NCBI RefSeq assembly: GCF_012979275.1
Contig: NZ_JABASZ010000032.1
Span: 158,428-222,427, forward strand
Source: Pseudopontixanthobacter vadosimaris
GTDB taxonomy: Bacteria > Pseudomonadota > Alphaproteobacteria > Sphingomonadales > Sphingomonadaceae
Direction: 5' to 3'
DNA length: 64,000 nucleotides
Shown here: positions 53,866 to 60,979 of the stretch, in pieces
Layout of the letters: every line of letters starts with the position of its first letter
Position numbering within the stretch: the stretch's first letter is position 1
Position numbers and translations under genes: made by a program
The notes under the pieces: generated by a model
Told to the model about the DNA's origin: nothing
The model's input: the letters and a program-made list of their open reading frames with translations, nothing else
Databases searched by the model: none

Positions 53866-55692
53866 ATGACCGCCAGATTACAGAACGACGCAGCCGGGCA
53901 GGATCCTGCCGGCGCCCGTAACGGACAGGCACCCGGACCCGCTTCGGCATCGCGCCCCCCCGTCCCGCCTCCTCTTGTCCCCACGCCCAACGACTGCCCG
54001 TTGCCCCGCAGGCGATCGGATTTCCCGACCTTCACCGATGCGGTGGATTACGCCGCGCGCAGCGAGAAGGGGATGAACTTCCACGACATGCGCGGCACGC
54101 TGGAGCGGGTCTATACCTTCGCCGAGATGCGCGAGGATGCGCTGGCGAGCGCGCGGCGGCTGCTGGCGGCGGGTATCCGCCCGAAGGACCGCGTGGCGAT
54201 GGTGGCCGAAACCGCGCCGGAGTTCGCGGCGCTGTTCTGCGGCGCGGTCTATGCCGGTGCCTGGCCGGTTCCCCTGCCCCTGCCGACGACGTTCGGGGGC
54301 AAGGACAGCTATATCGAACAGCTCGCCATCCAGTTGCAGAGCTGCGACCCTAAACTGCTGCTCTATCCGGCCGAAATAGCCGACATGGCGGAGGCAGCGG
54401 TGCAGCGGCAGGGCTGCGGAGGCATCGACTGGGAAGGTTTCGCGGAAAAGGACGCGCCCGAATGCGACCTGCCCGAAGCCCGGCCCGAGGACATCTGCTA
54501 CCTGCAATATTCCTCCGGCTCCACCCGTTTCCCCACCGGTGTCGCCGTCACGCATGAGGCGCTGCTCAACAATCTGGCGGGTCATGCCGAGGCGACCGAT
54601 GCCGGCAGGGACGACCGCGTGGTCAGCTGGCTGCCGTGGTATCACGACATGGGGCTGGTCGGCTGTTTCCTCTCGCTGATCGCCAACCAGATGTCGGTCG
54701 ATTATCTGAAGACGGAACATTTCGCGCGCCGCCCGCTCGCCTGGCTCGACCTGATCAGCCGCAACAAGGGCAACACGCTCTCCTATTCGCCGACCTTTGG
54801 ATATGACATCTGCGCGCGCCGCATTTCGAGCCAGAGCAATGTGGCCGAACGGTTCGACCTGTCGCGCTGGCGCACGGCGGGCAACGGCGCGGACATGATC
54901 CGGCCCGACGTGATGCAGAATTTCGTCAATGCCTTCGCGCCGGCGGGCTTCAGGGCCAGGGCCTTCACCCCCAGCTACGGCCTTGCCGAAGCGACGCTGG
55001 CCGTCACCGTGATGCCGCCGGGCGAAGGCATCAGGGTCGAACTGGTCGAGGAAGAGAAGCTGTCGGGCGCCCCGCGCAACCTGGCGCGGCCTGTGCGCTA
55101 TCGCGCCATCGTCAATTGCGGAAAACCGGTGAAGGACATGGTCGTCGAGATCCGCGACGAGCAAGGCGCAGAGCGCGCCGACCACCAGATCGGCAAGGTC
55201 TGGTGCCGCGGCCCCAGCGTCATGCATTCCTATTTCCGCGACGAGGACGCCACCCGCGACTGCCTGGTGGATGGCTGGCTGGATACCGGCGACATGGGCT
55301 ATATGGCCGATGGCTATCTGTTCATCGTCGGCCGCGCCAAGGACATGATCATCATCAATGGCAAGAACCACTGGCCGCAGGATATCGAATGGGCCGTGGA
55401 ACAATTGCCGGGATTCAATCACGGCGATATCGCGGCTTTCAGCATCGAGGCCGACAATGGCGAGGAATCGCCCGCCGTGCTGGTGCATTGCCGCGTGTCG
55501 GACCCGGATGAGCGGGTGAAACTGCGCGACCAGATCCGCGACAAGGTGCGCTCCATCACCGGCATGAACTGCGTCGTCGAACTGGTGCCGCCGCGCACCC
55601 TGCCCCGCACGTCGAGCGGCAAGCTGAGCCGCGCCAAGGCGAAACGGATGTATCTGGCCGGCGATATCCAGCCGCTCGATCTCGCCGCCTGA
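53866..55692 (+). CDS. Fatty-acyl-AMP ligase-like adenylate-forming enzyme
   Basis: This is a 608-residue AMP-binding enzyme from ATG 53866; the frame opens earlier without a good start. YLQYSSGSTRFPTGVAVTH near residue 214 is the phosphate loop in the FAAL form (SSGSTRFPTGV), VSWLPWYHDMGLVG and YGLAEATLAVTV are further FAAL-type motifs, and the C-terminus has PRTLPRTSSGKLSRAKAK with the catalytic Lys. FAALs make acyl-adenylates and hand them to carrier proteins of polyketide, peptide or lipid assembly lines instead of CoA. No carrier protein or synthase is adjacent, so its partner must lie elsewhere. The first 50 residues are Pro/Ala-rich and probably disordered. Confidence 0.85.
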   Translation: MTARLQNDAAGQDPAGARNGQAPGPASASRPPVPPPLVPTPNDCPLPRRRSDFPTFTDAVDYAARSEKGMNFHDMRGTLERVYTFAEMREDALASARRLLAAGIRPKDRVAMVAETAPEFAALFCGAVYAGAWPVPLPLPTTFGGKDSYIEQLAIQLQSCDPKLLLYPAEIADMAEAAVQRQGCGGIDWEGFAEKDAPECDLPEARPEDICYLQYSSGSTRFPTGVAVTHEALLNNLAGHAEATDAGRDDRVVSWLPWYHDMGLVGCFLSLIANQMSVDYLKTEHFARRPLAWLDLISRNKGNTLSYSPTFGYDICARRISSQSNVAERFDLSRWRTAGNGADMIRPDVMQNFVNAFAPAGFRARAFTPSYGLAEATLAVTVMPPGEGIRVELVEEEKLSGAPRNLARPVRYRAIVNCGKPVKDMVVEIRDEQGAERADHQIGKVWCRGPSVMHSYFRDEDATRDCLVDGWLDTGDMGYMADGYLFIVGRAKDMIIINGKNHWPQDIEWAVEQLPGFNHGDIAAFSIEADNGEESPAVLVHCRVSDPDERVKLRDQIRDKVRSITGMNCVVELVPPRTLPRTSSGKLSRAKAKRMYLAGDIQPLDLAA

Positions 55693-55716
55693 GCGGGCGG
55701 CTGATATTTGCCGCGA

Positions 55717-57228
55717 TCAGGGGATGGCGGGACTGTTTTCGGGCGCGGTGTTCCAGCGCGCCTGCATGATCGGTCCGCCCTGGATCAATGCCGGCACATC
55801 GGCAGGGTCGAGCCCGTTCTCGACCAGGATTTCCACCGCTCTCTCCCGCGTTTCCGGCGTGCCGCCGCGCAATGCGAAGGGCAGTTCCAGCCGCCGGGTC
55901 GCCCAGACGATCACCTGCAGCGCCTGGTGCCCGGCTGTGGTCGGCTCACCGGCTTCGAAGGGCACTTCGGGCAGCGCCTGCAGCGGCGGCAGCAGCCGGA
56001 TGCTCCAGTCCGGCCGCAGGGCGGCGACCCTGCCTTCCAGCGCCCGATAGGTTGCAAGGCTTGCCCCTGCCACCGGGCGCGCCCGAACGGCGGCGCGGCG
56101 GTTGCCGCTGTCGATCGTGACGTCGCGCACATCCACCCCGGCGACCAGGGCGAGGTCTTCCGCGAGCCCGTCGATGCGGCTCGCCTGTTCGCGTTCGATC
56201 CGGACCTGCGCCGCCGTCAGTTCCGCCGCTTCCATCGCCCGTGCCGTGCCGACGCGGAACTGGGTGAGGTCGAAGATGACCTCCTGCCCCAGCACCCGCC
56301 GCAGGGCGGTGCGGCTGGCCCGTTCGGCGGCAGGCTCCAGCTGCGGCGTCAACACCGTGGCCGACACTTGGATCGGTTCGGCCGCGAGGTTGAAATCGAG
56401 TTCACTCAGCCGCGCATTGTCGGAAAAGCTGGACAGCACCGTATCGCGGATCTGCCGCGCGGCATTGGTTTCCCAGACGATCTGCCGCAGCGAGAGGAAC
56501 AGCGGAACGGCCAGCGCGATGAAGACGGTGACGATGATGATCGTCTGCAGCCGCGTCTGCCGTTCCGACAGGGTCGCGCTGAAACCGTAGATCCGCGCCA
56601 TGATCGTGGCGACCAGCGCGATGGTCATCAGATTCGTGACGAACAGCAGCAGCGCACCCGAAAACACCGTCCAGTTCCAGGTCGCGAGGCCGAACCCCAC
56701 GACCGCCAGCGGCGGCATCAGCGCCGTGGCGATGGCGACGCCGACGATGGTGCCCTCGCGCCCGCGGATCATCGAATAGGCACCCGCCAGCGCCGAGAAC
56801 ACGGCGATGCCGAGGTCGAACAGATTGGGCCTCGTGCGGGCGGCGATTTCGGGCGTGATGGTCTGCAGCGGCGAGATGAAGACGATGAAGGCGCACAGGC
56901 TGATGGCCAGCACCGTACCCGCCACCAGCGCCCGCACCGATCCGCGCAGCCAGCCGTAATCGCCGATGGCAAGGGCGAAGCCGGCACCGATGATCGGCCC
57001 CATCAGAGGGGCGATCAGCATCGCGCCGATCACCACCGCGGGCGAGGACAGCAGGAGGCCGAGCACGGCGATCCCCGCCGACATCGCCAGCATGAACAGG
57101 TAACGCGGCGAGGTATAGGCATCCTCGCGCCGGGCGTCGATCACCGCCGGGCGGTCGACGGTGCCGACGACCGACATGCTCCACCAGCGGCGGAACACCG
57201 CCCAGCTGTCCGCGATCACCTCGCCCAT
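55717..57228 (-). CDS. DUF389 (TIGR00341-type) membrane protein
   Basis: This protein has about 503 residues from ATG 57228; an in-frame GTG at 57279 could extend it. The N-terminal half has six or so hydrophobic helices with the family motifs LLLSSPAVVIGAMLIAPLMG, GREGTIVGVAIATALMPPLA and GLATWNWTVF. The C-terminal half is soluble and repeats alpha-beta units around RALEGRVAAL and LQVIVWATRRLEL. DUF389 proteins are widespread and their role is unknown; transport or signalling has been suggested. It is convergent with the acyl-AMP ligase gene (24-base gap) and divergent from telA. Confidence 0.88.
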   Translation of the reverse strand: MGEVIADSWAVFRRWWSMSVVGTVDRPAVIDARREDAYTSPRYLFMLAMSAGIAVLGLLLSSPAVVIGAMLIAPLMGPIIGAGFALAIGDYGWLRGSVRALVAGTVLAISLCAFIVFISPLQTITPEIAARTRPNLFDLGIAVFSALAGAYSMIRGREGTIVGVAIATALMPPLAVVGFGLATWNWTVFSGALLLFVTNLMTIALVATIMARIYGFSATLSERQTRLQTIIIVTVFIALAVPLFLSLRQIVWETNAARQIRDTVLSSFSDNARLSELDFNLAAEPIQVSATVLTPQLEPAAERASRTALRRVLGQEVIFDLTQFRVGTARAMEAAELTAAQVRIEREQASRIDGLAEDLALVAGVDVRDVTIDSGNRRAAVRARPVAGASLATYRALEGRVAALRPDWSIRLLPPLQALPEVPFEAGEPTTAGHQALQVIVWATRRLELPFALRGGTPETRERAVEILVENGLDPADVPALIQGGPIMQARWNTAPENSPAIP

Positions 57229-57464
57229 CGACCTGTGCTCTTTCGAGCCATCCGGGCCCGCTGCCTGTGTTCCGGCCACCTGGCCCCCGTTAACCGATTG
57301 TTCGAAAGGTGCCTTACAGGCACGCGCGCGGGCAGGCAAACGCCGCTTGCCATCGCCCGCATTCGCATGACACATGCCAGGCCGGATTTTCACCGGATAG
57401 CGGCACTGCTATAGTTGCACAACACACCGGGCGATGCCATAATCCCGGCAAAAGGATGATGCCG

Positions 57465-58685
57465 ATGGCCGATATGCAGAATACCGAGGCGAAAGTCGCG
57501 ACGAAGACCGCGAATGATTTGGAGCTTACCGCGCCCGATCCGGTGCCGCGCGTTTCGGCCGAAAAGGCGGCGGGCCTCGTTCCGCTATCGGAGGAAAAGC
57601 GGTCGAAGCTGGACGAAAAGGTCGACGGTTTCGTCGCCGACCTGGTGTCCATCGACGCCAATTCGCCGGAATTCGGCAAGAAGGTCGATCAGCTCACCAA
57701 TATGGGCCGCAAGGAGATCGCGGCGGCGGCGGGCATGTCGAACCGCTTCCTTGACCGGCCCGTGCGCGCGATGGACAAGGACAGCGGCGTCGGCACCGAC
57801 CTGGCCGAATTGCGCCGCACGGTGGAGGAGCTCGATCCCGGCCGCAAGGGCAAGCTGCGCGGGCGCAAGCTGTTCGGCATCATCCCCTTCGGCAACAGGC
57901 TGAAACGCTATTTCGACAGCTACCAATCCGCGCAGGGGCATATCCAGGCGATCCTTGAACGGCTGGCGTCGGGCAAGGACGAATTGCTGATGGACAATGC
58001 CGCCATCGATGTCGAACGGCAGAAATTATGGGAGGCGATGGGCAATCTGGAACAGATGATCCATATTTCCCGCGCGCTGGACGAACGGCTGGAGGAAAAG
58101 GCGGCCGATCTCGATTCCACCGATCCGGCCAAGGCCAAGGCGATCCGCGAAACCGCATTGTTCTACGTGCGGCAGCGCACGCAGGATCTGCTCACGCAAA
58201 TGGCGGTCAGCGTGCAGGGTTATCTCTCGCTGGACCTCGTCAAGAAGAACAATGTCGAACTGGTGAAGGGCGTCGACCGCGCCAGCACCACGACCGTGGC
58301 CGCCCTGCGCACGGCGGTAACGGTGGCGCAGGCGATGACCAATCAGCGCCTGGTGCTGCAACAGATCACCAGCCTGAATGAAACCACCGCCGGGATCATC
58401 GATTCCACGGGCCAGATGCTGCGCGAGCAGACCGGCAGGATTCACGAGCAGGCAGCGTCCAGCACCATCCCGCTGGAAACCCTGCAGCGCGCCTTCCAGA
58501 ATATCTACGACACCATGGACGAAGTCGACCAGTTCAAGCTGCGTTCCTTGAATTCCATGAAGCAGACGGTCGAGGTCCTGACCGACGAGGTCGAGAAGTC
58601 GAAAGGCTATATCGCGCGGGCCGAAGGGCAGTCGCAGGCGGCCAGCCGCATCGAAGCGCCATCGCTGCTGTCGGTGGAGAACTGA
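57465..58685 (+). CDS. telA: TelA-family toxic anion resistance protein
   Basis: This is a 406-residue, largely helical cytoplasmic protein. ATG 57465 is chosen because AAAGGA lies eight bases before it; ATGs at 57456 and 57459 overlap that site. The TelA/YaaN/KlaA core is clear: QLTNMGRKEIAAAAGMSNRF, GIIPFGNRLKRYFDSYQSAQ, and IHEQAASSTIPLETLQRAFQ near the C-terminus. The family is linked to tellurite and other envelope stress resistance, but the mechanism is unknown. It forms an operon with the next gene by a TGATG overlap. In Bacillus the same pairing occurs as yaaN-like with xpaC. Confidence 0.92.
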   Translation: MADMQNTEAKVATKTANDLELTAPDPVPRVSAEKAAGLVPLSEEKRSKLDEKVDGFVADLVSIDANSPEFGKKVDQLTNMGRKEIAAAAGMSNRFLDRPVRAMDKDSGVGTDLAELRRTVEELDPGRKGKLRGRKLFGIIPFGNRLKRYFDSYQSAQGHIQAILERLASGKDELLMDNAAIDVERQKLWEAMGNLEQMIHISRALDERLEEKAADLDSTDPAKAKAIRETALFYVRQRTQDLLTQMAVSVQGYLSLDLVKKNNVELVKGVDRASTTTVAALRTAVTVAQAMTNQRLVLQQITSLNETTAGIIDSTGQMLREQTGRIHEQAASSTIPLETLQRAFQNIYDTMDEVDQFKLRSLNSMKQTVEVLTDEVEKSKGYIARAEGQSQAASRIEAPSLLSVEN

Positions 58686-59476
58686 TGGCACGCGAGGCGC
58701 ATGATTCCGACCGTATCCTGAACGCGGCCAGCCAGTCGCTGGCGGTGCAGCGCGCGGGCGGGCGCCGGGCGGGCGTGAGCAAGTCGATCGGCCAGCGGTC
58801 GGCGGACATCAAGATCAGGCACTGGATGGCCAAGCTGAAGCGCATCGTCCTCGCCATCGGCGCGATCGTCATCGCCGCGATGGTGGCGGGGCTGGTGCTG
58901 GACGGCATCGGCTTCATCGGCGTGATGGTCACGCTGCTGGCGATGATCGCCGCCGTCGTTGCCCTTGCGACTTTTCCGAGGATCAAGGCGCCCACCCGCG
59001 CCGATCTGCAGAAGGGCCTCGACAAGGGCGATGTGCGGCAATTGGTCGGCAATACCGAGATATGGCTGGAACATCAGCGCCCCGCCCTGCCTCCGCCGGC
59101 GGTGGACGTCGTCGACCGGATCGGCGTGCAACTGGATGCGCTGGGGCTTCAGCTCGAAACCGTGGACCAGACCCATCCCGCCGCGCGCGAGGTGCGGAAA
59201 CTGGTGGGCCAGCATCTGCCCGAAATGGTCGACAGCTACCGCAAGGTGCCGACCCATCTGCGCGGCGAAGCGCGCGGCGGTGCCTCGCCCGACGAACAGG
59301 TGACGCAGGGGCTTGAGAAGATCAGCCTGGAAATCGACAGCGTCACCCGGCAACTGGCGGACGGCGCGCTGGACGATCTTGCCATCAAGCACCGCTATCT
59401 CGATTACCGCTATGGCGGCACGGAACAATTGGCCGGGGCAGGTGAACGCCCTGCACCTGCAAAGGAGAATGAATGA
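58685..59476 (+). CDS. XpaC-like membrane protein
   Basis: This 263-residue protein starts in the TGATG overlap with telA. Residues 1-50 are basic and cytoplasmic; two adjacent membrane helices (about 54-73 and 76-96) form a hairpin, and the remaining 165 residues are helical with a coiled-coil character (RIGVQLDALGLQLETVDQTH and EKISLEIDSVTRQLADGALD). The layout resembles XpaC/YceG-type proteins (named for 5-bromo-4-chloroindolyl phosphate hydrolysis), which accompany TelA homologues in Firmicutes. The family name rests on context and topology more than sequence. The C-terminal Pro/Ala/Lys tail overlaps the start of the next gene. Confidence 0.75.
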   Translation: MAREAHDSDRILNAASQSLAVQRAGGRRAGVSKSIGQRSADIKIRHWMAKLKRIVLAIGAIVIAAMVAGLVLDGIGFIGVMVTLLAMIAAVVALATFPRIKAPTRADLQKGLDKGDVRQLVGNTEIWLEHQRPALPPPAVDVVDRIGVQLDALGLQLETVDQTHPAAREVRKLVGQHLPEMVDSYRKVPTHLRGEARGGASPDEQVTQGLEKISLEIDSVTRQLADGALDDLAIKHRYLDYRYGGTEQLAGAGERPAPAKENE

Positions 59477-59775
59477 TGCGCGTGGCCATTCCCCACGACA
59501 AGGACCGCGAGACGATCCGCAACCGGCTGCGGACGAAGAGTCACAAGATCCAGGATAATATCCCCGGCGGGGCCGAGGTGGTGACCGACTGGCCGAGCGA
59601 AGACCGCATGAACCTGGCCGTGTCCGCCATGGGTCAGCAGGTGCGCGGCCATGTCGAGGTGCTGGACGATCAGGTCGTGTTCGAGATGGATTTGCCGCCC
59701 GCCCTCAGCTTTATTCAGCCGATGGTCGAAAATGCCATTCGCCAGCAGGGCCAGCGGCTGATCGCGAGCGACTGA
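59473..59775 (+). CDS. Polyhydroxyalkanoic acid system family protein (PHA_gran_rgn)
   Basis: This is a 100-residue protein; ATG 59473 overlaps the stop of the preceding gene (ATGA), with AAAGGAG in front and a second ATG one codon later. VAIPHDKDRETIRNRLRTKS, the central WPSEDRMNLAVSAMGQQVRG, and LPPALSFIQPMVENAIRQQG define the family first noticed next to polyhydroxyalkanoate granule genes. The fold is small, alpha-beta and cytoplasmic, related to START-like steroid/lipid-binding proteins. Its exact role is unknown. It is the third gene of a tightly coupled operon with telA and the XpaC-like gene; no PHA synthase is in the window. Confidence 0.88.
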   Translation: MMRVAIPHDKDRETIRNRLRTKSHKIQDNIPGGAEVVTDWPSEDRMNLAVSAMGQQVRGHVEVLDDQVVFEMDLPPALSFIQPMVENAIRQQGQRLIASD

Positions 59776-59778
59776 ACG

Positions 59779-60219
59779 CTATATCCTCCGGTCCAGTTCC
59801 AGATAGTCCGCCGGGATCCGCAGGGCGGCCGATGCCGCGCGGGTTTCCTTCAGGAACAGCCATAGCGCATACATCAGCAGCGCGACCGACAGCAGGAAAG
59901 CGGCGGCAGCAAAGCGCTGCAGGTCGGTGGCCAGCAATTCCTCGATGAACAGGATGGCGACCGTGGTGCCGATGGCGAGGCCGCTGAGGACGAGCGACAG
60001 GATCGCCTTGCCGATCAGGTGGATGCGCCGGTCGAGGATGCGAATCTGGCGCACGACGATATCATGCGCGATCCCGTCGGTTTCGCCATGCATCCGCTGC
60101 AATTCGCGGCTGCGGTCGACGACGCGGCCCAGCCGTGCGGACAGAAGGTTCATGATATTGCCGATGGCCACCAGCACGAAGACGGGTGCGAGGGCAAGCT
60201 GGATGGTCTGGGCGATCAT
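59779..60219 (-). CDS. DUF2721 family membrane protein
   Basis: This is a 146-residue protein with three hydrophobic helices: residues 4-24 (TIQLALAPVFVLVAIGNIMN), about 70-93 and about 100-120. The cytoplasmic loop between the first two holds the conserved phrase LLSARLGRVVDRSRELQR and a repeated arginine pattern (RQIRILDRRIHLIGKAI). This is typical of DUF2721, a family of unknown function found in many proteobacteria. It is convergent with the PHA-family gene, three bases apart, and is divergent from the heme oxygenase gene across a 148-base spacer. Confidence 0.88.
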   Translation of the reverse strand: MIAQTIQLALAPVFVLVAIGNIMNLLSARLGRVVDRSRELQRMHGETDGIAHDIVVRQIRILDRRIHLIGKAILSLVLSGLAIGTTVAILFIEELLATDLQRFAAAAFLLSVALLMYALWLFLKETRAASAALRIPADYLELDRRI

Positions 60220-60367
60220 GCCCCGGCCTTACCGCAGATCGAGCAGTGGCGGCTAGGTGGTTCGTTGCCGGTATCCATCGGCCCGCTGCGGCGGGGATCG
60301 TTCGGATTATTATGTCGTTTCAGCGGTTTCAATTAGTCCCGCAAAGTCCTAATGCCGGACAGGCGGA

Positions 60368-60979
60368 GTGGTGATCCGCCCGAACCGAATTGATGCGCCA
60401 GAGGTCGTCCTGAACTTGGAAATTGCCAGTCCACGGGAAAATCTGCGGAGCCGACTGCGCGCGGCGACTGCGCCCGCACATGATGCGCTCGATGCTGCGA
60501 TGGGTGATCTGGACCTGTCGCGCCCTGCCGATTACCTCCGCTTCCTGCATGTTCAGCTGAATGCCCGGATCGAAGTGGAGGACTGGTGCCGGCGGCATTG
60601 CTCCAAGGCCCTCTTGCCGCCCCCGCAATCGCCCGCCATCCGGCGTGATCTGGCGGCGCTCGGCTGTGCAGAAGCGCCCGAACCCGTAACCTTCGATCCG
60701 CCCGCAGGCAGCGAGCCGCTGGGCATTTGCTGGGTGGTTGCCGGATCGTCCATGGGCAATCGCGCCATGGCGGCAGGCCTGCGCCGCAGGACGGGTGGGG
60801 ACTGGCCCATGCACTTCCTCGGCGCTACCGACCTTGCCGATTACTTCAAGACATTGAGGCCCCTCATCGAACGCCCCTGTTCCGAAACCCGCACCCGCTC
60901 CGCCATCGAAGCTGCCGACGCCGTATTTGCCGCCTTTCGCCGGTCATGGGCGAAGCAGATGCCGGCGACCGCCGCGTGA
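60368..60979 (+). CDS. bphO: Biliverdin-producing heme oxygenase
   Basis: This is a 203-residue heme oxygenase of the BphO type. RSRLRAATAPAHDALDAAMG contains the proximal heme-ligand histidine (HDALD), and WVVAGSSMGNRAMA is the distal glycine-containing helix over the heme; the length is normal for bacterial forms. It opens heme to biliverdin IX-alpha, iron and CO, supplying the chromophore of the phytochrome encoded next. The start is a GTG at 60368 after GGCGGA; a TTG at 60415 would give a shorter product. It overlaps the phytochrome gene, so both are made together. Confidence 0.88.
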   Translation: MVIRPNRIDAPEVVLNLEIASPRENLRSRLRAATAPAHDALDAAMGDLDLSRPADYLRFLHVQLNARIEVEDWCRRHCSKALLPPPQSPAIRRDLAALGCAEAPEPVTFDPPAGSEPLGICWVVAGSSMGNRAMAAGLRRRTGGDWPMHFLGATDLADYFKTLRPLIERPCSETRTRSAIEAADAVFAAFRRSWAKQMPATAA

